Below, piece after piece: positions 43,113 to 51,243 of a stretch of DNA of 64,000 bases. The stretch is from Sphingobacteriaceae bacterium GW460-11-11-14-LB5. Its GTDB lineage: Bacteria; Bacteroidota; Bacteroidia; Sphingobacteriales; Sphingobacteriaceae. The notes under the pieces were generated by a model. It was given only the letters and a program-made list of their open reading frames with translations, ran no database searches and had not been told where the DNA came from. The position numbers were made by a program, and so were the translations under genes. Every line of letters starts with the position of its first letter. Position 1 is the stretch's first letter. The stretch is from the NCBI GenBank assembly GCA_002151545.1, contig CP021237.1, forward strand, positions 5,952,001-6,016,000, in the 5' to 3' direction.

Positions 43113-43958
43113 ATGAAAAGTAATATGAAAAGATTATTGGGTACATGCTCACTCTTACTACTCATTGTAATGTTAACCGTGAAATGTAAAAAAAGCGAAA
43201 ACGTAGAGATTGTTCCGGAAGTAGAAGAACCAAAGCCTACAGCTGGTTTTACCTTTGTAAAACCCGACACCTTAAAATTTTTAGAGTACCAGTTTACCGG
43301 AAGTTCTACAAATTATAAAAGTTTATTGTGGCAGTTTGGCGATGACAGTACCTCTGTTGCCGTAAACCCGAAACATACTTACCGTTTCCCGGGAAAATAT
43401 AAGGTAACCTTAACAACCAGAAATGGCCAGGGCTATACCGCTGCCAAAGAAGTCGTGCTTAATGTGGTCGATCCGACGATAAATTACTCCATTTGTGGCG
43501 AAAATTACATGAAAACCATTGGCGGTAAATTTTCAGTTAACCTGGAGGCTGGTGCAGGAGCAGATTCTGGCGAAGGCTCCAAAAAACTCGTCGATCAGGA
43601 TATCAATACGAAATTCTTACAGGCCGGTTTCGATGGTACGCAAAAATGTACCTTCGAATTAAATACCCCACAGGTGGTAGGTGCTTATACCCTAACTTCG
43701 GGTAATGATGCTGCAGACCGCGATCCAAGATTCTGGATTTTGCAAGGTTCTTTAGACGGTATCCAGTATACCGATTTACATACGGTAACAGTATGCCCCT
43801 GGGAGAATACAAACGATGGTCCGAGTAGGAAACAGACTAAACTTTTCCACTTCGATAATTACATTGCTTACAAATTTTACCGTCTTTACATTAAATCGAA
43901 TAGAGGAAGCCGCGTGTTTCAACTGGCCGAGTGGACCATCAACAAAAAACAACCTTAG
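43113..43958 (+). CDS. PKD plus discoidin-like lipoprotein
   Basis: A 281-aa lipoprotein; Cys of the lipobox MLTVKC near residue 25. Residues about 42-125 are a PKD domain (AGFTFVKPDTLKFLEYQFTG, WQFGDDSTSVAVNPKHTYRFPGKYKVTL). Residues about 140-281 form a discoidin-like module strongly similar to the C-terminus of the gene at 30528 (GSKKLVDQDINTKFLQAGFDG, YTLTSGNDAADRDPRFWILQ, FQLAEWTINKKQ). It is the last gene of the operon and is followed by a strong terminator. Confidence 0.8.
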   Translation: MKSNMKRLLGTCSLLLLIVMLTVKCKKSENVEIVPEVEEPKPTAGFTFVKPDTLKFLEYQFTGSSTNYKSLLWQFGDDSTSVAVNPKHTYRFPGKYKVTLTTRNGQGYTAAKEVVLNVVDPTINYSICGENYMKTIGGKFSVNLEAGAGADSGEGSKKLVDQDINTKFLQAGFDGTQKCTFELNTPQVVGAYTLTSGNDAADRDPRFWILQGSLDGIQYTDLHTVTVCPWENTNDGPSRKQTKLFHFDNYIAYKFYRLYIKSNRGSRVFQLAEWTINKKQP

Positions 43959-43986
43959 CTTATAGGTTTTACACACAATTTGAAAG

Positions 43987-44020
43987 ATACATGGAGCTTA
44001 AAAACTTCATGTATTTTTTT
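43987..44020 (+). terminator. Terminator of the 18-kb SusCD operon
   Basis: ATACATGGAG and CTTCATGTAT pair fully (one G-U) across a loop of eight bases and run into seven T residues. It starts 28 bp after the last lipoprotein stop. Confidence 0.85.
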
Positions 44021-44082
44021 GAAGGTTGTTTTTAAGTGTCATTTAGACAATTAAAACCGGACTTCCCTTGCAAAAAGTAAAT

Positions 44083-44113
44083 TATATTTTATACATTAGT
44101 AAAACGTTTAACT
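44083..44113 (+). promoter_or_regulatory. Promoter region with AAACGTTT operator
   Basis: AGTAAAACGTTTAACT (44098-44113) is a near-perfect palindrome with the same AAACGTTT core as the two sites before the SusCD operon. It follows a TATATTTT (44083-44090), a poor match to the -7 box. It suggests that the glutaminase-family gene shares a LacI-type regulator with the operon. Confidence 0.5.
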
Positions 44114-44164
44114 AACGCTGAATCTAACCATAATATAAATCAGATTTCAATACACACACAAATT

Positions 44165-46639
44165 ATGAACAAAATCAACACTTTAAAATTTTTAGGCATA
44201 CTGGGCTGCATGTTTGCAGGCAACATGCTCAAGGCACAGGAGCGAAAGGCGCCGGCTTATCCCTTAATTACGCATAATACCTATTTCAGTATTTGGTCTA
44301 ACACAGATAAATTAAACGAATCTGCTACCCAACATTGGACAGGTGCCGATCATTCTCTTTTAGGAATGATTAATGTTGACGGTGGTATTTATCGCTTTTT
44401 AGGTAAAGAAACCACTACCTATAAAACGGTTGTACCTGCTTCAGATGAAAAAGCTTATGAAGTAAAATATACCGAAACCGAACCCCAAGGCGATTGGAAG
44501 GCAGCCAACTATACCGCCAGCAACTGGCAAACGGGTAATGCACCCATAGGAGACGATGCCAAAAACGTGAAAACATTATGGAAATCGCACGATATCTGGG
44601 TAAGAAGAACTTTTAATATAGTTAACCCGGCAGCAATAAACGAGTTGTTTTTAAAGATCAATCACGATGATAATATTGAGGTTTACCTAAACGGGAAGAA
44701 AATTTACACCAAAGAAGGCTGGACCAATAATTTCCAATACATTGCGTTAAGCAACAGCGATAAAAGCGCATTAAAAGCTGGATCGAACGTAATTGCGATT
44801 CATTTAATCAATACTGCAGGTGGCCGTTTCCTTGATTTTGGTTTGGTAGACCGCTTAAAAGATAATGCCGAAAAAGTACAGATCGCTAAGCAAAAAAGTG
44901 TTGATATTAATGCCACACAAACCATTTATAACTTTACCTGCGGTAAGATCGATTTAAAATTAACGTTTACCTCTCCCTTGTTAATGAACGATTTGGGTTT
45001 ATTTGCACGTCCGGTTTCTTATGTTTCCTATCAGGTAAAAGCAAACGACGGTAAAACCCACCAGGTAAAAGTATACTTAAGTGCATCGTCAAACATTGCA
45101 GTTTATCGTCCTGCGCAGGAAGTTACCGCAAGCAAATACAGCACCGCTAAATTATCGGTATTAAAAACGGGCACGGTAGAACAGCCAGTTCTTCAAAAAG
45201 CGAGTGATGACATGCGGATTGATTGGGGTTACTTTTATGTGGCTGCGCCAAAAACAAGCAATGCCATCCAGTTTGTAACGGCTGAAAAAGATGCTGCTGA
45301 CGCTTTTAGAAAAGGCAATTCAGCTTCAACCGCTAAACAGGGTAAAATGCTCGCATTAAATACCGTTATCCCTTTTGGAGCCGTAGGTAAAGCTGCAGTA
45401 GAAAAATATATTGAACTGGGCTATGATGAAATTTATTCTGTTCAATATTTTAACAAAAATTTAAGGCCATGGTGGAATACCTCAGGCAAAGAAACCATCG
45501 AAGCGCAACTAACCGCTGCTGCAGATGAGTACAAAACGGTGATCCAGAAATGCGAGGCTTTTAATAAAACTTTATATGCCGATGCCTTAAAATCAGGCGG
45601 TAAAGAATATGCCGATTTATGTGTTTTAGGTTATCGCCAGAGCATTGCAGCACATACTTTGGTAAAGAGTCCGCAAGGCGAGATTTTATGGTTATCTAAA
45701 GAAAACAACAGTGGAGGTTTCATCAATACCGTCGATGTAACTTACCCTTCGGCACCATTGTACCTGATTTATAACCCCGAATTATTACAGGGCATGTTGA
45801 ACGGTATTTTCTATTTCAGCGAAAGCGGAAAATATCCTCATCCCTGGGCTGCTCACGATTTAGGAACTTACCCATTGGCAAACGGACAAACTTATGGCGA
45901 GCCGATGCCGGTTGAAGAATCGGGTAACATGATTATTTTAACGGCTGCCATTGCCAAAGCACAGGGAAATGCCGATTATGCCAAAGCACATTGGAAAACC
46001 TTAACCACCTGGGTTGATTATTTAACCAAAGAAGGTTTGGATCCAAAAACACAGTTATGTACCGACGATTTTGCTGGTCACCTGGCCCGTAATGCCAACT
46101 TATCGGTAAAAGCGATTGTAGGCATTGCCAGTTATGCGCAGATGGCACAAACCCTAGGTTATGATGATGTAGCTAAAAAATACAGGGCTATTGCCGAAAG
46201 TATGGTGCCGAAATGGATAGAAATGGCCGATGCCGGCGATCATTATGCTTTAACTTTTGATAATAAAAATACATGGAGCCAGAAGTATAACCTGGTTTGG
46301 GATAAAGTTTTAAAGTTAAACCTGTTTCCGCAAAAGATATACGAAACCGAAACCAAATACTACCTGACTAAACAAAATAGATACGGTATTCCATTAGATA
46401 GCAGAAAAGCCTACACTAAAAATGACTGGATTCTGTGGACGGCTACCTTTGCACCAACACAAAGCGAATTCGAAGCCCTGGTTCATCCGGTTTACAAACA
46501 TGCTATCGAAACCGAATCGAGAGTGCCTTTGAACGATTTCTACGATTCGAACACAGGTATCCGCGATAATTTTAAAGCGCGTAGCGTAGTGGGCGGTTTT
46601 TATATGAAAATGCTTGCCGATAAACTAGCCGGTAAATAA
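44165..46639 (+). CDS. Secreted glutaminase-family protein (DUF4964-DUF5127-DUF4965)
   Basis: An 824-aa exported protein (signal to NMLKAQ near 25). It opens with the DUF4964 motif (YPLITHNTYFSIWSNTDKLN, HWTGADHSLLGMINVDGG). A galactose-binding-like sandwich is inserted near 108-225 (WKAANYTASNWQTGNAPIG, IEVYLNGKKIYTKEGW). DUF5127 follows (TYNFTCGK-like, SPLLMNDLGLFARPVSYVSY), then DUF4965 (LGYRQSIAAHTLVKSPQGEI, SKENNSGGFINTVDVTYPSA, TDDFAGHLARNANLSVKAIV). Such proteins are called glutaminase A-like by homology to fungal enzymes, but an alpha/alpha-barrel glycosidase activity is equally likely. Probable enzymatic partner of the upstream SusCD operon. Confidence 0.85.
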   Translation: MNKINTLKFLGILGCMFAGNMLKAQERKAPAYPLITHNTYFSIWSNTDKLNESATQHWTGADHSLLGMINVDGGIYRFLGKETTTYKTVVPASDEKAYEVKYTETEPQGDWKAANYTASNWQTGNAPIGDDAKNVKTLWKSHDIWVRRTFNIVNPAAINELFLKINHDDNIEVYLNGKKIYTKEGWTNNFQYIALSNSDKSALKAGSNVIAIHLINTAGGRFLDFGLVDRLKDNAEKVQIAKQKSVDINATQTIYNFTCGKIDLKLTFTSPLLMNDLGLFARPVSYVSYQVKANDGKTHQVKVYLSASSNIAVYRPAQEVTASKYSTAKLSVLKTGTVEQPVLQKASDDMRIDWGYFYVAAPKTSNAIQFVTAEKDAADAFRKGNSASTAKQGKMLALNTVIPFGAVGKAAVEKYIELGYDEIYSVQYFNKNLRPWWNTSGKETIEAQLTAAADEYKTVIQKCEAFNKTLYADALKSGGKEYADLCVLGYRQSIAAHTLVKSPQGEILWLSKENNSGGFINTVDVTYPSAPLYLIYNPELLQGMLNGIFYFSESGKYPHPWAAHDLGTYPLANGQTYGEPMPVEESGNMIILTAAIAKAQGNADYAKAHWKTLTTWVDYLTKEGLDPKTQLCTDDFAGHLARNANLSVKAIVGIASYAQMAQTLGYDDVAKKYRAIAESMVPKWIEMADAGDHYALTFDNKNTWSQKYNLVWDKVLKLNLFPQKIYETETKYYLTKQNRYGIPLDSRKAYTKNDWILWTATFAPTQSEFEALVHPVYKHAIETESRVPLNDFYDSNTGIRDNFKARSVVGGFYMKMLADKLAGK

Positions 46640-46666
46640 AATCTTACCCTTCAAAATTAACAATTC

Positions 46667-46697
46667 AAGGACCTGTATTTAGTTGCAGGTCCTTTTT
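46667..46697 (+). terminator. Terminator of the glutaminase-family gene
   Basis: AGGACCTG and CAGGTCCT form a perfect stem around TATTTAGTTG and are followed by T residues. Confidence 0.85.
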
Positions 46698-46701
46698 TAT
46701 T

Positions 46702-47245
46702 CCCCTTGGTCTGTGTCCTCACAGACCAACTAGACATACTCAAGCGAGACCTATCGGTTGGTGGCTCACCTACCGAAATGAAGGTGTGCTTACTAAAATA
46801 CTTTTTATGATTAGGAAATGGATGGCCTGTAGTTCCTGGCGGTTTGCAGCCCCGCCATTCGCTGTAGCTCCGATGGAAGGATCGGAGGCTGCCGCTACTG
46901 TCGGGTTTAGGCACAAAGGCTGGTGCACCATGCAACCTTAAAAATGAAACACTGTTTTGGCCACCTAGCCCTATCCCCTTGGTCTGTGTCCTCACAGACC
47001 AACTAGATATATCAGGCGCGGCCTATCGGTTGGTGTCTCACCTACCGAAATGAAGGTGTGCTTACTAGAATACTTTTTATGATTAGGAAATGGATGGCCT
47101 GTAGTTCCTGGCGGTTTGCAGCCCCGCCATTCGCTGTAGCTCCGATGGAAGGATCGGAGGCTGCCGCTACTGTCGGGTTTAGGCACAAAGGCTGGTGCAC
47201 CATGCAACCTTGAAAATGAAACACTGTTTTGGCTCCATAGCCCCC
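46702..47245. repeat. 273-bp intergenic element in two tandem copies
   Basis: Copy 1 starts at 46702 and copy 2 at 46975, both opening with CCCCTTGGTCTGTGTCCTC; the second ends near 47245. Each copy contains hairpins: GGTCTGTG/CACAGACC, CTCCGAT/ATCGGAG and an imperfect CGGTTGGTGGCTCACCTACCG. A partial third copy (CGGTTGGTGTTTCACCGACA) is at 47385-47405. Frames through it on the minus strand give near-identical peptides, which are repeat artefacts rather than genes. The gap 46640-47436 contains no other gene. Confidence 0.85.
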
Positions 47246-47436
47246 TGCCCGAAGCAGGCGGGCGGTTGAAGCGTTACCCTGCAGCAACGAGGAACGAGGC
47301 AGCGAAGCGTAAAAGCGTAAAACGGGAAGAAACTTAGTGTTTTGTACTGGCCTTGCGCTTCAAATAGAAATTAGGTTTTTTATCCAATCGGTTGGTGTTT
47401 CACCGACAGAAATAAAGTAGGCATACGATTTATCTT

Positions 47437-48537
47437 TCAAAACTCAAATTCCAGCTGGTTGCTCTCCGGCTTTTCGATCTCTACATCATCATAAAACCGT
47501 GATAAGGTAATACCTAGAAGCCTCACCTGCGTGGTGCCGAGAGCGGCCTCTTCCAAAAGTTTAATGGCTTCAGCATAAATTACCTCTGCTTTGTTAATCG
47601 GTGCAGCGAAAGAGCGGCTGCGGGTGATCAGTTTAAAATCGGCAAACTTGATTTTTAAGGTTACCGTTTTTCCGCTGAGTTGATATTTTTCCAAACGTTT
47701 GGCCACCGTTTCACTGATCTGTTTCAGGAGGTCGTGCATCACCGAATCCTCATTGGTATCCTCCGGAAAGGTATCTTCTGCACCTACCGATTTGGTTTCG
47801 CGATGCGACTGAACCGGGCGCTCGTCAATACCGCGGACAATTTTATAATAAAATCTTCCCGATTTCCCGAATTGGGCTACAAGCTGTGCTTCTGTTAATT
47901 TTTTTAAATCTGCACCAGTATTAATCTGCATGGCCTTCATTTTGGCTCCGGTAACTTTGCCTACGCCAAAGAATTTTTCGACCGGAAGTTTTTCCATAAA
48001 AGCTTTAATCTTCGATGGGCCAATAAAAGTTAAACCATCTGGTTTGTTCATATCTGAAGCTACCTTTGCAACAAATTTATTGATGGAAACGCCTGCGGAG
48101 GCCGTTAAATTTAATTCATTTTTAATGGCATCTTTAATGGATTGAGCAATGTCAATAGCCGATCCAATGCCGAGTTTGTCTTCAGTAACGTCAAGATAGG
48201 CTTCATCCAATGATAAGGGTTCAATGAGATCCGTGTACCGGCTAAAAATTTCCCTAAGCGCTTTCGAAACCGCAGTGTAAGCATCAAAACGGGGGTAGAC
48301 GAAAATGGCTGTCGGGCAAAGCTGGTAAGCTTTACTGGAAGACATTGCCGAACGGATTCCATATTGCCGGGCTTCGTAACTGGCTGTTGAAACTACGCCA
48401 CGGCTATCAGGCTTGCCACCCACCACTAAAGGCTTTCCTCTGTATTCGGGAAAATCACGTTGCTCTACCGATGCATAAAATGCATCCATATCAATATGAA
48501 TTATTTTTCTTAAAACCGTTGGTGTTAAATCAGACAT
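47437..48537 (-). CDS. dinB: DNA polymerase IV (Y-family)
   Basis: A 366-aa error-prone translesion polymerase. The palm/finger motifs IIHIDMDAFYASVEQRDFPEYRGKPLVVGG (opening), TASYEARQYGIRSAMSS and SLDEAYLDVT (with the second catalytic Asp-Glu pair) are intact. The helix-hairpin-helix thumb (KFFGVGKVTGAKMKAMQINTGADL) and the little finger (HRETKSVGAEDTF, TVTLKIKFADFKLITRS) follow. The C-terminus ends in NQLEFEF, a plausible clamp-binding peptide. Length is normal. It is a single gene, divergent from the small gene at 48603. Confidence 0.95.
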   Translation of the reverse strand: MSDLTPTVLRKIIHIDMDAFYASVEQRDFPEYRGKPLVVGGKPDSRGVVSTASYEARQYGIRSAMSSSKAYQLCPTAIFVYPRFDAYTAVSKALREIFSRYTDLIEPLSLDEAYLDVTEDKLGIGSAIDIAQSIKDAIKNELNLTASAGVSINKFVAKVASDMNKPDGLTFIGPSKIKAFMEKLPVEKFFGVGKVTGAKMKAMQINTGADLKKLTEAQLVAQFGKSGRFYYKIVRGIDERPVQSHRETKSVGAEDTFPEDTNEDSVMHDLLKQISETVAKRLEKYQLSGKTVTLKIKFADFKLITRSRSFAAPINKAEVIYAEAIKLLEEAALGTTQVRLLGITLSRFYDDVEIEKPESNQLEFEF

Positions 48538-48602
48538 GCAATGATCTAAATTTCGCGATTTTTATCAGGATTATTCAGTTAGATTTTTTTTCTTTACAAA
48601 AT

Positions 48603-48956
48603 ATGGAAAGAGCAATTCGTTTTTATAAAAATGCAAAGCACGAATGGTATGCCGATATACCAGAATGGGGTGGAGCTATTGCCGATTTGCAAATGGTTGA
48701 AGGCGCAGATGAATTATTAAACTGGATAGCCACTGTTGAAAGCGAATGTAAATTACTGATGGCTGATGCGCCTATTGAAAATGCGGAGATTTTGGATCTT
48801 GTATATGCGCGTGAAGAGAATTTGGGTGGTGGTGGAGATTATCTGTTAGAAAACTTTAGAGGAGAATTTAAAAACCATAAACTTTGGCTTTGCCACGTAA
48901 CGGAGTTTGTTTTTAAGCAGTTGCCCGAGCGTATTTATTTTAAAGAAATTGATTAA
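48603..48956 (+). CDS. Small DUF6717-like protein
   Basis: A 117-aa protein. The ATG at 48603 is used because the frame otherwise extends into the antisense of dinB. The sequence RFYKNAKHEWYADIPEWGGAIADLQMVEGADELLNWI resembles a family of small Bacteroidota proteins (DUF6717 from memory). No membrane segment or signal. Function unknown. It is transcribed divergently from dinB with a 65-bp gap. Confidence 0.65.
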   Translation: MERAIRFYKNAKHEWYADIPEWGGAIADLQMVEGADELLNWIATVESECKLLMADAPIENAEILDLVYAREENLGGGGDYLLENFRGEFKNHKLWLCHVTEFVFKQLPERIYFKEID

Positions 48957-48994
48957 GTATGATCATTGGGAAATAAAGATATTGGAGTTTTATT

Positions 48995-49132
48995 CGTTGC
49001 GTCCGTCATCCTGAACTTGTTTCAGGATCCATTTAAGCACCATTCGTTTACTATTGATTTATCATTATTAAATAGCCAGACGGGATCCATCGTGCAGAAG
49101 ACCCTGAAACAAGTTCAGGGTGACGGTTCTGG
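48995..49132. repeat. REP-like inverted repeat
   Basis: CCGTCATCCTGAACTTGTTTC at 49003 and its complement (GAAACAAGTTCAGGGTGACGG, ending 49126) form arms of 24 bp with one mismatch, about 76 bp apart. The core CATCCTGAACTTGTTTCAGGA is itself a hairpin and resembles the right arm at 21030-21060. It sits between the convergent ends of two genes and could act as a bidirectional terminator. Confidence 0.75.
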
Positions 49133-49143
49133 GTAGTATCAAA

Positions 49144-49503
49144 TTAATTCAACAATATTTCTACCTTATTCAGTAACGAATCCATTTCGAATGGTTTTTC
49201 CATAAAATCATTTGCACCCGCATCCAGCGCAGATTGCCTGATGTCTCTGCTCGCCGAGATCATTAAAATCGGGATCTCCTTATATTGTGGATCGTTTTTA
49301 AGTTGTTTGCATATATCCCTGCCATCATGCCCGCTCATCCAGATGTCGAGCATAATCAGATCTGGTTTGTTTTTAACCGCATCAATTACTGCTCCACCAT
49401 CATATGTAAATTCAACATCGTAACCCATCACTTCCAAAATCATCGTCACAGCATCAACAATTCCTTCGTCATCATCGGCAATGAGTATTTTCTTATTTCC
49501 CAT
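49144..49503 (-). CDS. Single-domain response regulator (CheY-like)
   Basis: A 119-aa receiver domain only. Acidic pocket ADDDEG near 8-13, phospho-acceptor Asp in LIMLDIWMSGHDGRDI near 55, a Ser/Thr-type switch in PILMISASRD near 83 and Lys in FMEKPFEMD near 106. No output domain, and no kinase gene nearby, so it must receive phosphate from a distant kinase or act in a phosphorelay. Target unknown. Confidence 0.9.
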   Translation of the reverse strand: MGNKKILIADDDEGIVDAVTMILEVMGYDVEFTYDGGAVIDAVKNKPDLIMLDIWMSGHDGRDICKQLKNDPQYKEIPILMISASRDIRQSALDAGANDFMEKPFEMDSLLNKVEILLN

Positions 49504-49796
49504 TTTGTAATTTTATTTCATATGGTTTTGTTTTGCAATCGGTACAATGAGATGATTAACAGCGTATAATTATTAAAGCGGTAAAGATGCTTTTTGTTTT
49601 AAAAAAAATGAATATTTATTTAAAGAATTTTACCATTATGACAATCAACGACTTTTTCAATGGGATTTCATCGATGATTGTACAGGCGCATCAATACAAC
49701 CTGAAATACACAATTTTAAAGCTTATCAAATATTTTGGACATTTATAGTTTATATTTACAGCGTTTATTCGAATTAATTGGGTTTAATAACCAAAA

Positions 49797-50810
49797 ATGG
49801 ATAGTATTAATATTAAGAAGTTAGCAGAAGCATTAAATTTATCTACTTCTACCATTTCGAGGGCTTTTAGGGATAATAGTGACATTAATGGAGCTACCAA
49901 AGCACGTATATTAGCCAAAGCAAAAGAATTAAACTATCAGCCTAACCATTACGCCAGTAATTTAAGGGAGCAAAAAAGTAAAACCATTGCGGTTATTGTA
50001 CCCGAACTGGCCAATAATTATTTCTCACAGGCCATTCATGGTATTGAACGTTTAGCCAGAGAAAATGGTTACCATATTCTGATTTACGTAACGGATGATG
50101 ATTATAATAAAGAAGTAACTTTTATCCGTCACTTACACAACGGCAGGGCCGATGGTATTATCATGTCGGTTTCAGGAGAAGCCAATGACCATAATTACCT
50201 GAATAAATTTGGCAGCAAAAGATTACCATTGGTGTTTTTCGACCGGATTTACGAAGACATTGATACCCCAAGGGTAATTACAAACGATTATAACAGCAGT
50301 TTTCTGGCTACAGAGCATTTAATAGAGCAGGGTTGCAAACGAATTGCCTATCTGGTGGTGAATAAAAGTTTATCCATTGGTAAAACCCGTATGCAGGGCT
50401 ATATTGATGCGTTGACCAAACACCAGATTCCCTTTGAAGAACACCTGATTGTTGATTGCAGCAACAGTTACGAAGAAAACAGCATTATCATCAAACAAGC
50501 TTTAACGCAATTAAAACCCGATGGTATTTTTACCTCGGTAGAGCGTTTGGCCTTCGCCACATACTATGCCTGTTACGATCTGCATATCAACATTCCAAAA
50601 GACTTAAAGGTGATTAGTTTTTCCAGTCTGGAAATTGCGCCTTTGTTAAATCCCTCCCTCACCACCATTACCCAACCGGCTACCGAAATAGGAGAGGAAG
50701 CGGCTAAATTATTGTTTACTATTTTGGATGATCATGCCGATAAAAACCTGCCAAATGAGGTGGTTTTAGAATCTAAAATTATCAAGCGGAATTCGACCGT
50801 AAACGGCTAA
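49797..50810 (+). CDS. LacI-family transcriptional regulator of the starch/maltose locus
   Basis: A 337-aa regulator. The N-terminal HTH reads NIKKLAEALNLSTSTISRAF near 4-23, followed by the hinge segment ILAKAKELNYQPNHYASNLR. The periplasmic-binding-like sugar domain covers about 60-337 (KTIAVIVPELANNYFSQAIHG, DGIIMSVSGEANDH, VFFDRIYED, DGIFTSVERLAFATYYAC, EIGEEAAKLLF). It is transcribed toward the susC gene. The twin CGGGAACGTTCCCG palindromes between them are the likely operators. Probable inducer: a maltose derivative or sugar phosphate. Confidence 0.9.
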   Translation: MDSINIKKLAEALNLSTSTISRAFRDNSDINGATKARILAKAKELNYQPNHYASNLREQKSKTIAVIVPELANNYFSQAIHGIERLARENGYHILIYVTDDDYNKEVTFIRHLHNGRADGIIMSVSGEANDHNYLNKFGSKRLPLVFFDRIYEDIDTPRVITNDYNSSFLATEHLIEQGCKRIAYLVVNKSLSIGKTRMQGYIDALTKHQIPFEEHLIVDCSNSYEENSIIIKQALTQLKPDGIFTSVERLAFATYYACYDLHINIPKDLKVISFSSLEIAPLLNPSLTTITQPATEIGEEAAKLLFTILDDHADKNLPNEVVLESKIIKRNSTVNG

Positions 50811-50845
50811 AAAATACCCTTAAAAACGAGCTCATTTTTAGCCGT
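50803..50845 (+). terminator. Terminator overlapping the end of the lacI-type gene
   Basis: ACGGCTAAAAA (includes the stop codon) and TTTTTAGCCGT are inverted repeats of 11-12 bp around a short loop. The stem forms in both orientations, with T-rich sequence after it. Confidence 0.65.
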
Positions 50846-51243
50846 AAATTTTCAAAAAATTTCTTCACTTAGTGTAAAATACGCAGAATTCTGACCAATT
50901 TTCGGGAACGTTCCCGAAAGATGACTGAATTTTGATCTACTTTTTTCGGGAACGTTCCCGAAAAAAGTCCCAAAAATGGCTTAGTGTAATAATTACACTT
51001 TAAATTAAAATTTAACAGTTATAATTTATTGATTATCAAATAATTATAAAATTAACAATTATTTAATATAGATTTTTACCGTTGATAAAAAGCTCAGTTT
51101 TGTGTTGATTTTCCGGCTGCAATTTTGGTCGGAAATATATTTTTTAAATAAATTTTGAAATATCATTAACAGCTGTAAATTAGGCCTATGTGTAAATCAC
51201 TATAATATTTAACCAAATTTTTATACTTAAACGAGCTTCAAAT
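50811..51243. other. Control region between the regulator and susC
   Basis: No gene. The left part holds a terminator-like hairpin and the twin operators; the right part is very AT-rich and should contain the susC promoter and leader, but no convincing TAnnTTTG was found. Confidence 0.65.
50900..50966. promoter_or_regulatory. Twin perfect palindromic operators
   Basis: Two palindromes share the core TTTCGGGAACGTTCCCGAAA: 50900-50919 (20 bp, perfect) and 50941-50966 (26 bp, perfect, with extra T/A flanks). Centres are 44 bp apart, about four helical turns, which suits loop formation or cooperative binding by a LacI-family tetramer or two dimers. The central CpG palindrome is the hallmark of LacI-family sites. 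The adjacent regulator at 49797 is the natural ligand. Confidence 0.75.

Noticed and set aside
46657-47287. Minus-strand frames in the 273-bp repeat
   Set aside because: They encode the same peptide twice because they run through tandem repeat copies and its hairpins; no start context or domain, so treated as repeat artefacts.
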